Shown one piece after another: positions 6,738-14,020 of a DNA stretch of 16,807 bases (its first letter is position 1; each line of letters opens with the position of its first letter). The notes under the pieces were generated by a model. That model had not been told where the DNA came from and ran no database searches. It saw nothing but the letters and a program-made list of their open reading frames with translations. A program made the translations under genes and the position numbers. The DNA is from Caldifarciminota bacterium (GTDB lineage: Bacteria > Hydrothermota > Tepidihabitantia > Tepidihabitantales > Tepidihabitantaceae): contig JAFGQF010000057.1 in NCBI GenBank assembly GCA_016935775.1, positions 1-16,807 on the forward strand, given 5' to 3'.

Positions 6738-7973
6738 CTACTCGCCCTCCAGCACGAACTCGCAGCGGCGGTTCAGGTAGTAGCGCTCGAACGCCGGCTC
6801 GACGATGCGCTCCTCGCCGTAGCTGATGGTCGTCAGCAGGGCGGGGTCAACCCCGAGCCGCACCAGGTAGGACTTCGCTGACTCGGCCCGGCGCCAGCCG
6901 AGCGCGATGTTGTACTCGCTCGTCGCGAGCGGGCAGCAGTGGCCCTCGACGACCACGTTTGCCGGCTGACCGGCCTCGATGAGCGTCTCGATGGCCCGGG
7001 CGTTGGCCTTGAGAATCTCGGCGTCGCCTGGCCGGATGAACGACTTGTCCAGGTCGAAGTAGATCGGGTTCAGCTCAACCACGATCGGCTCGGGCTCCGG
7101 TTCCGGCTCGGGCTCCGGTTCCGGCTCGGGCTCGGGAACCGGCGCCGGGGCCTTCTTCCGGTAGACACTGCCTATCTCGTAACTGACCATCCCGTTGAAC
7201 CGGCCGAACTCAAACCCTTCGCGCCCGGTCAGCCCTTCGAGCTTGGTCATCGCCAGCCCGATGCCGACCGGCCCGAACTTCAGGTTCACGCCGGCGTTGA
7301 TGTCGCGGCCGTCGAACTCGGCCACGAGCGTGACGTGCTTGCCGATGTCGGCCTCGACCCCGCCCAGCAGGCCGACGGCCCACTCGTTGGTTTCGCCGAA
7401 GAAAGCATCGGTGTTGATGTTCAGCCCACGGCTGTAGCCGACGTAGCGGCCTCGGCCGATGCCGACGTGGGCCCGGGCGAACCCGGCCACCGGCACGGTG
7501 CCCACGACGTAGGCCGAGAAGATTTCCGACGGCCGGGAATAGGGCGGGCAGGCTTCGTTGTACTTCCAGTCCGGCCAGGCGTCGTCCAGGCCGCTGCCGA
7601 CGGGCGAAACGTAGCGGCTCAACCCGATGTCGTGGACTCCCACGGCCACCCCGGCGCCGCCCGGTGCCCCGAGCACCCGGTAGCTCGCGCCCAGCACCCA
7701 GTCCTTCAGCGTGTAGGCGGTCAGCGCCAGCTCGAGCCGGTCAACCGGCGCGAAGCGCACCGCCCCGCCGGCCTCGAAACCATCGTACTGCATCGGCGTG
7801 TCGTGCCAGTTGCGCATGCTCCCGTTCACCGAGAACGCGAGCGCGCCGGCCGGCATCGCGTCGGCGGTCGGCACGTTGATCATCAGCCCGGTCCGGTCCC
7901 AGTGGGCCGGGGCCAGGGCGACGAAAGCCAGCAGCGCGAGCGCGGCCAGCGACGGACGATTCACTGCTCTCAT
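6738..7973 (-). CDS. Outer-membrane barrel protein with C-terminal OmpA domain
   Basis: The protein has 411 residues. A signal peptide covers residues 1-23 (cleavage after APA). Residues about 24-275 are rich in alternating, Gly/aromatic-containing strands consistent with a beta-barrel, beginning with LMINVPTADAMPAGALAF, reminiscent of YjbH/GfcD-type barrels. A Pro-Glu linker (about 278-297) follows, encoded by 18-bp repeats. The OmpA/Pal-like domain (about 300-411) shows IYFDLDKSFIRPGD, VEGHCCPLATSEYN and a terminal NRRCEF. Cys347 stands where OmpA and Pal have the peptidoglycan-binding Asp; the partner Arg362 is kept. The ATG overlaps the dehydratase stop as ATGA, so translation is probably coupled. 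Likely role: an outer-membrane component of polysaccharide export or a wall anchor for it. A general structural OmpA porin is the alternative. Confidence 0.82.
   Translation of the reverse strand: MRAVNRPSLAALALLAFVALAPAHWDRTGLMINVPTADAMPAGALAFSVNGSMRNWHDTPMQYDGFEAGGAVRFAPVDRLELALTAYTLKDWVLGASYRVLGAPGGAGVAVGVHDIGLSRYVSPVGSGLDDAWPDWKYNEACPPYSRPSEIFSAYVVGTVPVAGFARAHVGIGRGRYVGYSRGLNINTDAFFGETNEWAVGLLGGVEADIGKHVTLVAEFDGRDINAGVNLKFGPVGIGLAMTKLEGLTGREGFEFGRFNGMVSYEIGSVYRKKAPAPVPEPEPEPEPEPEPEPEPIVVELNPIYFDLDKSFIRPGDAEILKANARAIETLIEAGQPANVVVEGHCCPLATSEYNIALGWRRAESAKSYLVRLGVDPALLTTISYGEERIVEPAFERYYLNRRCEFVLEGE
7087..7140 (-). repeat. 18-bp tandem repeat encoding the Pro-Glu linker
   Basis: Two exact 18-base units (7087-7104, 7105-7122) and a third that diverges in its last six bases (7123-7140) encode the alternating Pro-Glu stretch between the barrel and OmpA domain. 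Copy number changes would shift linker length by six residues without breaking the frame, so linker length may vary between strains. Confidence 0.85.
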
Positions 7974-9964
7974 GTCTCCTCCTCTTGCGCCGGCATCCCG
8001 GCCAGCGCGGCTTCCAGGTCAAAACCCGACCGGGCAACGCCCGGTCCCGGTACGGCACGGCCCGAGGCGGTGGGCCGGCCGTTCAAGCAGCCGGTATCCG
8101 GCTGGTAATTCTCCACCTGTCGCAATAGCTCGGAGCGGAGCGGCTCCGGGTCCGCGCTCGCTAGGGCCGCCTCCAGGCGCTCCAGGGCTGGCATGCCGCC
8201 AGGGCGGCCGTTGCGGGCCCGGAATATGCGCGGGTGAGCGGTCGCAATCGTCCCTTCCTCGGCTGTCAACAACTCCTCGAACAGCTTCTCGCCCGGCCGC
8301 CGGCCGGTGACCACGATCGGGATGTCCAGCCCGGGACGCAGGCCCGCGTGGCGAACCATCGTCTCGGCCAGGGCGCGGATCAGCACCGGCTTGCCCATAT
8401 CCAGGACGAATACCTCGCCACCCTCGCCCAACGCCACCGCCTGCATCACCAGCAACACCGCCTCGCTGGTCAGCATCAGGTAGCGCTTCATATCCGGGTG
8501 GGTGACGGTTATCGGCCGGCGGCGGCTGATGGCGTCGCGAAACACGGTCGAGACACTACCCCGGCTGTCCAGCACGTTGCCGAAACGCACGGCCACGAAC
8601 CGGCAGCCCGCGGTCCCGTTAAGCGCCATCGCCACCGACTCGCCGATCCGCTTGCTCGCGCCCATCACGCTCGACGGGTTCACCGACTTGTCGGTCGAGA
8701 TGTAGACGAAGCTCCGGGCGCCGTTCTCGATCGCGGCCCGGGCCACGAAATTGGTTCCCAGCACGTTCACCCGCACCGCCTCGGCTGGGTGAAACTCCAG
8801 TATCGGCACGTGCTTGTAGGCCGCCGCGTGGAAGACTATCTCCGGCCGCACCGCGCCGAACGCCCGCTCAACGTCATCCACGCGGGTGATATCGCCCAGG
8901 AACGGCACGACATCCAGCTTCGGCCAGCCGGCGCGCAGCTCACGCTCGACGTAGAACAGGTTGGTGTCATCCCGCTCGAACAGCGCCAGCGTAGCCGGAT
9001 CAAACCGGGCGAGCTGACGGCACAGCTCGGAACCGATCGAGCCGCCGGCACCGGTCACCAGGATACGCCTGCCCCCGAACACCCGCCGCATCGCGGCCTG
9101 GTCAACCACGACCGGCGGCAGGCCGGTCAGCTCGTGGATGGTCTGGCGCTCCAGCGAACCGATATCGGCCCGGTTGTTGATGACGTCGGCCAGCGCCGGG
9201 ACAAACTGCACCTCCAGCCCAAGGTCGTGCAATCGCTGGTGCAACTCACCGGTCGCGAACAACGGATTGGCGCTCAACAGCACGAAAGCCGCCTCGACCC
9301 GGTTTCGGACCACCACCTGCTCTATATCCTCGAACGACCCAAGCACCGGCAGACGCTGGACCACCGCGCCCCGGTTCCGCGGCTCCGGGTCCACGCACCC
9401 GACCAGCCGGTACCCGGGCCGGGTCGTCTTCCTCAGCATATCGAGCCCGAAATAGCAACTATCCCCGCAGACCACCACGATCGCCCGCTTGCCCGGATTC
9501 CGGCGGATCACCTCCTGGAAGAACCGCTTCGCACCGCGCACCGCGACCACCCCGCCCACGTCCAGCAACCCCCAAGTCAGCGCGGCCCACGGGGTCAGGG
9601 TTTCGAACACGCGGGACGCGGAAAGCCCGCCCAGCACCAAAGCCGTGATGATGCCCGGCAGCGCCACCCGGGGCGCATCGTTCAGCGAGAATGTCGCCCA
9701 CTTCAGGTTATAGGTCGACAGCAGGAAACTGATTGCCGCCTGGCAGACGAACCCGGCGGCAGCGTAGGGCAGGACCGCGGACAGTTGCTCACTGCCAAGC
9801 GCAGCGTAGCGGGTCGCGACCGCGTAGGTGAGCAGGCTCGCGCCCAGCACCACCACCGCGTCGCTGGCAAGGTAGAACAGCGTCCGCTTCTGCGCCGTCG
9901 GGGTGAACAGGAACCTCAACCGTCCCGCCCGGACCGGCCTGACTGCCTCTTTCGCGTCCAACAT
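7970..9964 (-). CDS. Membrane-bound NDP-sugar 4,6-dehydratase/epimerase (CapD/WbpM/PglF-like)
   Basis: This 664-residue protein has about four hydrophobic segments in residues 30-150, then a CoA-binding-like Rossmann region (about 160-285), then the catalytic SDR domain. The cofactor motif is TGAGGSIGSE (304-313). The active-site stretch STDKSVNPSSVMGASK (423-438) has Met434 in place of the usual Tyr of YxxxK and Lys438, as in WbpM/FlaA1-type UDP-HexNAc 4,6-dehydratases. It should convert a UDP-N-acetylhexosamine, probably UDP-GlcNAc, to a 4-keto-6-deoxy sugar at the inner membrane. About 45 residues after NYQPD form a Gly/Pro/Ala-rich tail that I do not recognise as part of the family. It is the first gene of the minus-strand operon; the ATG at 9964 has no Shine-Dalgarno and lies just behind a promoter. 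Its stop overlaps the OmpA start. Confidence 0.92.
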   Translation of the reverse strand: MLDAKEAVRPVRAGRLRFLFTPTAQKRTLFYLASDAVVVLGASLLTYAVATRYAALGSEQLSAVLPYAAAGFVCQAAISFLLSTYNLKWATFSLNDAPRVALPGIITALVLGGLSASRVFETLTPWAALTWGLLDVGGVVAVRGAKRFFQEVIRRNPGKRAIVVVCGDSCYFGLDMLRKTTRPGYRLVGCVDPEPRNRGAVVQRLPVLGSFEDIEQVVVRNRVEAAFVLLSANPLFATGELHQRLHDLGLEVQFVPALADVINNRADIGSLERQTIHELTGLPPVVVDQAAMRRVFGGRRILVTGAGGSIGSELCRQLARFDPATLALFERDDTNLFYVERELRAGWPKLDVVPFLGDITRVDDVERAFGAVRPEIVFHAAAYKHVPILEFHPAEAVRVNVLGTNFVARAAIENGARSFVYISTDKSVNPSSVMGASKRIGESVAMALNGTAGCRFVAVRFGNVLDSRGSVSTVFRDAISRRRPITVTHPDMKRYLMLTSEAVLLVMQAVALGEGGEVFVLDMGKPVLIRALAETMVRHAGLRPGLDIPIVVTGRRPGEKLFEELLTAEEGTIATAHPRIFRARNGRPGGMPALERLEAALASADPEPLRSELLRQVENYQPDTGCLNGRPTASGRAVPGPGVARSGFDLEAALAGMPAQEEET

Positions 9965-9979
9965 CGTGATAACTTGCGA

Positions 9980-10007
9980 ATAGTAACCCCCGTGCCCCGC
10001 CTGTCAA
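9980..10007 (-). promoter_or_regulatory. Promoter of the minus-strand export operon
   Basis: On the minus strand a perfect -35 TTGACA (10007-10002) and a -10 TACTAT (9985-9980) are separated by 16 bases. Initiation about seven bases later would leave a leader of roughly 8 bases before the ATG at 9964, which has no ribosome binding site. The start site is inferred, not measured. Confidence 0.6.
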
Positions 10008-10030
10008 GAATCTAACGCCCGGCCCGGTTC

Positions 10031-10058
10031 TTGATTCCGCGCCCCTTGGCCGTATGAT
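10031..10058 (+). promoter_or_regulatory. Promoter of the plus-strand sugar operon, leaderless galE
   Basis: TTGATT (10031-10036), a 16-base spacer and TATGAT (10053-10058) form a sigma-70-like promoter. The preferred galE ATG begins 7 bases after the -10 box, where transcription would start, so the message would be leaderless. The -10 box overlaps two other in-frame ATGs (10054, 10057), which argues against those as starts. Confidence 0.55.
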
Positions 10059-10065
10059 GCCCGGC

Positions 10066-11088
10066 ATGTCCAAGGTACTGGTCACCGGCGGGTGCGGCTA
10101 TGTCGGCAGCCACGCGCTGGTCGAACTGGTCCGGGTCGGGTTCGACCCGGTCTCGATTGACGACCTGTCGCGCTCGGACGAGTCAATCCTGGACCGGGTG
10201 GAACGCATCACCGGCCGCAGGGTGCCGAATGTCCGGGTCAACCTTGCCGACCCGGCACAGGCCCGGCGCTGCTTCGCCGCCCACGTGGACGCGGCGGCAG
10301 TGGTCCACCTTGCCGCCTACAAGCGCGCCGCCGAATCGGTCGAGCGGCCGCTGCTCTACTGGGACAACAACCTCAACTCGCTGCTCAACGCGCTGGCCGG
10401 GGCCGACCGGCACGGGATTCCCGCGTTCGTGTTCTCGTCCTCCTGCGCGGTCTACGGCCAGCCGGTGGAACTGCCGGTGACCGAGGACGCCCCGTTCGGC
10501 GCGCCCGCCAACCCCTACGCACGGACCAAGCAGGTCGGCGAGCAGGCCATCGCCGACCTCGCGCCCCGCAGCCGGACCCGGTTCGCGGCACTGCGCTACT
10601 TCAACGCGGTGGGCGCGCACGAGTCGGGCGAACTGGGCGAGCGACCGTACGGCGAGCCGGACAACCTCGTGCCGCGGCTGGCCTGGGCCGCCCTCGGGCG
10701 ACTGCCGAGTATGGTGGTGCACGGCGGCGACTACGACACCAAGGACGGAACCTGCGTGCGGGACTACGTCCACGTTTCGGACATCGCCCGCGCCCACGTG
10801 CTGGCCATCCGGCACCTGGCCGCGCGGCCGTCCGGAGACTTCGCGGTATTCAACCTTGGCTCGGGCACCGGCACGACGGTGCTCGAAGCGATTGCCGCGT
10901 TCCAGCGGGCCACCGGCCGGAAACCGGCGTACCGCTTAGGCCCGCGCCGGCCCGGCGACACCGGGGCGGTATTTGCCGACAACCGTCGGGCCGGAGAGGA
11001 GCTGGGCTGGCGGCCGGAGCTCGGGCTCGAACAAATGATGCGGACCGCCTGGCAATGGGAGCGGCGGGCGACCACGAAGGAGAAATGA
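10066..11088 (+). CDS. galE: UDP-glucose 4-epimerase (GalE family)
   Basis: The 340-residue product fits the usual GalE length. The NAD motif is TGGCGYVGSH at 7-16 (commonly TGGAGYIGSH). The substrate-side motif SSSCAVYG is at 124-131, with Ser126 matching the catalytic Ser, and YARTK has Tyr151 and Lys155. RYFNAVGAH and the late DGTCVRDYVHV stretch are typical of true GalE proteins. It interconverts C4 epimers of UDP-hexoses (Glc/Gal, possibly GlcNAc/GalNAc) in the cytoplasm. I chose the ATG at 10066 because the conserved MSKVLVTGG start follows directly; ATGs at 10054 and 10057 lie in the -10 box. No Shine-Dalgarno precedes it, which fits leaderless translation. It leads the plus-strand operon, and its stop overlaps the next gene (TGATG). 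Which sugar it handles cannot be told from sequence. Confidence 0.92.
   Translation: MSKVLVTGGCGYVGSHALVELVRVGFDPVSIDDLSRSDESILDRVERITGRRVPNVRVNLADPAQARRCFAAHVDAAAVVHLAAYKRAAESVERPLLYWDNNLNSLLNALAGADRHGIPAFVFSSSCAVYGQPVELPVTEDAPFGAPANPYARTKQVGEQAIADLAPRSRTRFAALRYFNAVGAHESGELGERPYGEPDNLVPRLAWAALGRLPSMVVHGGDYDTKDGTCVRDYVHVSDIARAHVLAIRHLAARPSGDFAVFNLGSGTGTTVLEAIAAFQRATGRKPAYRLGPRRPGDTGAVFADNRRAGEELGWRPELGLEQMMRTAWQWERRATTKEK
11077..11082 (+). promoter_or_regulatory. Ribosome binding site favouring the ATG at 11088
   Basis: AAGGAG lies 5 bases before the ATG at 11088 and only 2 before the alternative ATG at 11085. Spacing favours the second ATG, making a TGATG junction with galE. Confidence 0.55.
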
Positions 11089-12749
11089 TGGACCAGGCCA
11101 GCGGCATCGCGGTCATCGGCAACGGCAATTGGGGCAGGAACCTGGTGCGAACCTTTGACCGCCTGGACGTCCTGCGCGCGGTCTGCGAACCGGACCCGGT
11201 CCGGCTCGCGGCGGCGCCGGCCGGCGCGCGCCGCTGCCCCGCGCTCGACGAAGTCCTGCGGGACCACGGCGTCCGGGCCGTGGCGGTCGCCACGCCCGCG
11301 GTCACCCACTTCGAAACCGCCCGGGCCGCGCTCGAAGCGGACAAGGACGTCTTCGTCGAGAAACCGCTGGCGCTGCGCGTGGATGAGGGACTCAAACTCG
11401 TAAAGCTGGCGCGCGCGCGCGGCCGGGTCCTGATGGTCGGCCACATCCTCCGCTACCACCCGGCGGTGGTGAAGCTCGGCGGGCTGGTCGCGGCCGGCGA
11501 GCTCGGCCGGGTCGAGTACGCCTATTCCAACCGGCTCAACATCGGCCGGCTGCGCACCGAGGAGAACATCCTCTGGAGCTTCGCGCCCCACGACATCTCG
11601 GTCCTGCTCGGACTGCTGGGCGCGGCGCCGGACCACGCTTCGTGCGAGGGCGGCGACTACCTGAGCCGCGGGGTCGCCGACGTTACCGTCAGCCGGTTCC
11701 TCTTCCCGGGCGGGGTGCGGGCGCACATCTTCGTGAGCTGGCTCCACCCCTTCAAGGAACAGCGGCTCGTCGTCGTCGGCTCGGAGAAGATGGCGGTCTT
11801 CGACGACAACGCCGGGGACAAGCTCGTCATCTACCCGCACCGGGTGAAATGGAACGGCCGCGTGCCGACCGCGGTCCGGGCGGAAGCCCGGGCCGTACCG
11901 GTCGAGCCGCTCGAGCCGCTCGAGGCCGAGTGCCGGCACTTCCTCGAATGTCTCGAAACCCGCGCCGCGCCGCTGACCGACGGCGCCGAGGGACTGCGCG
12001 TGCTCGAAGTCCTCGACGCCTGCCAGCGCTCGCTCGACGGGGATGGCCGCCCGGTCCGAATCGGCGCCGCCGCGGGCCCAGGCTTCTTCGCGCACGAAAC
12101 CGCCCGGGTGGACGACGGCGCCGATATCGGCCCGGGCACGAAGGTCTGGCACTTTGCCCACGTGCTGGCCGGCGCACGGGTCGGCGCGCGCTGCGTCCTC
12201 GGCCAGAACGTCAACGTCGCCGGCGGCGCAATAATCGGCGACAACGTCAAGGTCCAGAACAACGTTTCGGTCTACGCCGGCACGGTCATCGAGGACGACG
12301 TTTTCCTCGGCCCCTCCTGCGTGCTGACCAACGTATCCAACCCGAGGTCTGAAATCAACCGCCACACCCTGTACGAAAAAACCCTGCTGCGGCGCGGGTG
12401 CACCGTCGGCGCCAACGCCACCGTCGTCTGCGGCACAACCGTCGGCCGCCACGCCTTCGTCGCCGCCGGCGCGGTCGTCACCCGCGACGTCCCGGACTAC
12501 GCGCTGGTGATGGGCAACCCGGCCCGGCGGCGCGGTTGGGTGAGCCGCCACGGCCTGCGGCTCGGCCCGCCCGGCGCCGACGGCTTGATGGTCTGCCCCG
12601 AGAGCGGTCTGCGCTACCGGGAAGAACCGCCCGGCGTGGTCCGCTGCCTCGACCTCGACGAAGACGCGCCCCTGCCGCCCGAACTTGCCCGGGGAACCAG
12701 GCCCTACCGCGACTTCATCCCGCGGCGGGCGGAAAGGAGCGGGAAATGA
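11088..12749 (+). CDS. Fusion of sugar 3-dehydrogenase (WbpB-like) and N-acetyltransferase (WbpD-like)
   Basis: The protein has 553 residues and two enzymes in one chain. Residues 1 to about 325 form a Gfo/Idh/MocA oxidoreductase: NAD motif GNGNWG at 11-16, EKP at 91-93 with Lys92, and PHD with His168. Residues about 332-500 form a left-handed beta-helix acyltransferase of hexapeptide repeats, with NNVSVYAGTVIEDDVFLGP and TNVSNPRSEI, a close match to WbpD. The last about 50 residues contain CPESGLRY, as in WbpD-type tails. In the UDP-2,3-diacetamido-sugar uronate pathway, WbpB oxidises C3 and WbpD acetylates the 3-amino group made by WbpE, which is the next gene here. The fusion joins the steps on either side of the aminotransferase. 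The stop overlaps the next gene as ATGA. The 6-dehydrogenase WbpA is not in the window. Confidence 0.9.
   Translation: MDQASGIAVIGNGNWGRNLVRTFDRLDVLRAVCEPDPVRLAAAPAGARRCPALDEVLRDHGVRAVAVATPAVTHFETARAALEADKDVFVEKPLALRVDEGLKLVKLARARGRVLMVGHILRYHPAVVKLGGLVAAGELGRVEYAYSNRLNIGRLRTEENILWSFAPHDISVLLGLLGAAPDHASCEGGDYLSRGVADVTVSRFLFPGGVRAHIFVSWLHPFKEQRLVVVGSEKMAVFDDNAGDKLVIYPHRVKWNGRVPTAVRAEARAVPVEPLEPLEAECRHFLECLETRAAPLTDGAEGLRVLEVLDACQRSLDGDGRPVRIGAAAGPGFFAHETARVDDGADIGPGTKVWHFAHVLAGARVGARCVLGQNVNVAGGAIIGDNVKVQNNVSVYAGTVIEDDVFLGPSCVLTNVSNPRSEINRHTLYEKTLLRRGCTVGANATVVCGTTVGRHAFVAAGAVVTRDVPDYALVMGNPARRRGWVSRHGLRLGPPGADGLMVCPESGLRYREEPPGVVRCLDLDEDAPLPPELARGTRPYRDFIPRRAERSGK
12733..12739 (+). promoter_or_regulatory. 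Ribosome binding site for the aminotransferase
   Basis: AAAGGAG lies 6 bases before the ATG at 12746 and inside the end of the fusion gene. It supports a coupled ATGA junction and rules out the longer upstream open frame. Confidence 0.7.
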
Positions 12750-13882
12750 ACGTCCCGTTGCTCGACCTGAAGGCCCAGTTCGAGTCTATCCGCGCCGAAG
12801 TCGAGGCGGCCATCGCCGGCGTGCTCGAGACCCAGCGCTTCATCCTCGGGCCCGTGGTCAAGGCCTGCGAGGAGGCGGTCGCCGAATACTGCGGCTGCGC
12901 CCACGCGGTGGGTGTCTCCTCGGGCACCGACGCCCTGCTCGTCGCGCTGATGGCCGATGGTATCGGCCCGGGTGACGAGGTCGTCACCACCGCCTACTCG
13001 TTCTTCGCCACCGCCGGGTGCATCGCCCGGCTCGGCGCGAAACCGGTGTTCGTGGACATCAACCCCGAGACCTGCAACATCGACCCGGCCGGCATCGAGG
13101 AGCGCATCACCCCGAGGACCCGGGTCATCCTGCCCGTCCACCTGTACGGCCGGATGGCGGACATGGACCCGGTGATGGAGGTCGCGGAGCGGCACGGCCT
13201 CGCGGTCATCGAGGACGCGGCCCAGGCAATCGGCGCCGAGGATCGCGGCCGCCGGGCCGGCTCAATCGGCGACTACGGCTGCTTCTCGTTCTTCCCGTCC
13301 AAGAACCTCGGCGCGTTCGGCGACGGCGGTATGGTCGTGACCAATGACCCAGACCGGGCCGAGCGGCTGAGGGTGCTGCGCGCGCACGGCTCGAGCCCCA
13401 AGTACTATCACAAGGTCGTCGGCGGCAACTTCCGGCTCGACGCGCTCCAGGCCGCGGTCGTGCTGGCCAAGCTCCCGCACCTGGACAGCTGGACCACCCG
13501 GCGCCAAGCCAACGCTCGGCGTTACGACCGGCTGTTCCGGGATACTGGGCTGGTCCGCGACGGCCTGCTCGTCCTGCCCGACGCGGGCGACGCCCCAGGA
13601 GTGCGCCACGTTTACAACCAGTACGTTATCCGCACGCCCCGGCGCGAGGCGTTGCGCGCGTTCCTCAGGGAGCGGGCGGTGGGCTGCGAGGTCTACTACC
13701 CCCTGCCCCTGCACCTGCAGGAGTGCTTCGCCGGGCTCGGCTACCGCGCCGACGATCTGCCCGGGAGCGAGCGCGCGGCGAACGAGACTCTTGCCCTGCC
13801 GGTGTATCCCGAACTGACCGACGAACAGGCGACCTACGTCGTGGCGTGCGTCGGCGAGTTCCACTCCCGCCGCGTGCCGTGA
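12746..13882 (+). CDS. wbpE: DegT/DnrJ/EryC1 aminotransferase, WbpE-like
   Basis: The protein has 378 residues, full family length, starting MNVPLLDLKAQF. PLP-site features are visible: SSGTDAL for phosphate contacts, EDAAQAIGA (Asp157, Gln160) and FFPSKNLGAFGDGG with Lys186 as the Schiff-base lysine. The family transfers an amino group, usually from glutamate, onto keto sugars bound to a nucleotide. Lying directly after the WbpB/WbpD fusion with an ATGA overlap, the best guess is amination of the 3-keto group of a UDP-GlcNAc uronate, the WbpE step. Other members of the family act at C4, for example on products of the dehydratase at 9964-7970, so the substrate is inferred from context; the symbol is given on that basis. 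Confidence 0.88.
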   Translation: MNVPLLDLKAQFESIRAEVEAAIAGVLETQRFILGPVVKACEEAVAEYCGCAHAVGVSSGTDALLVALMADGIGPGDEVVTTAYSFFATAGCIARLGAKPVFVDINPETCNIDPAGIEERITPRTRVILPVHLYGRMADMDPVMEVAERHGLAVIEDAAQAIGAEDRGRRAGSIGDYGCFSFFPSKNLGAFGDGGMVVTNDPDRAERLRVLRAHGSSPKYYHKVVGGNFRLDALQAAVVLAKLPHLDSWTTRRQANARRYDRLFRDTGLVRDGLLVLPDAGDAPGVRHVYNQYVIRTPRREALRAFLRERAVGCEVYYPLPLHLQECFAGLGYRADDLPGSERAANETLALPVYPELTDEQATYVVACVGEFHSRRVP

Positions 13883-13883
13883 C

Positions 13884-14016
13884 GGGAAAAGCGGGACGCT
13901 TCCCCATTTCCACGGCCGGAGCGACCGGCATTGACAGGCCTGCGAGCTGCGGCCGGGCGGTCTCGTTGACGCCACCGCGCCACAGGTGGAAATAGGGAAG
14001 TGTCCCAGGTTTTCCC
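13884..14016. repeat. Inverted-repeat element (REPIN/MITE-like), 133 bp
   Basis: Two arms face each other: 13884-13913 and 13986-14016. Read toward the centre they share GGGAAAA, GGGAC, CTTCCC and ATTTCCAC, 26 matches over about 30 positions. The 72-base centre contains a small GCCGG/CCGGC hairpin (13915-13929). The element starts one base after the aminotransferase stop and ends four bases before the likely amidohydrolase start, so it fills the gap between two genes. Its composition (A/T-containing runs inside very GC-rich DNA) differs from its surroundings. Paired palindromes of the GGGAC-CTTCCC kind are typical of REP-type elements mobilised by RAYT (IS200-like Y1) transposases; none is encoded here. 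The RNA could fold into a long stem that affects mRNA stability or acts as a partial terminator. Confidence 0.75.
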
Positions 14017-14020
14017 GGCA

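Noticed and set aside
7087..7140. Tandem units as a CRISPR-like array
   Set aside because: Units are 18 bases, directly adjacent, without spacers, and encode a Pro-Glu linker in frame.
8234..10015. Long plus-strand open frame (593 codons) opposite the dehydratase
   Set aside because: It is a mirror of a high-GC coding region; the product is His/Arg/Gln-rich with no domain, and the minus strand carries clear catalytic motifs.
13884..14016. Simple rho-independent terminator
   Set aside because: The arms are 72 bases apart and no T run follows; downstream genes lack another clear promoter, so read-through is likely.
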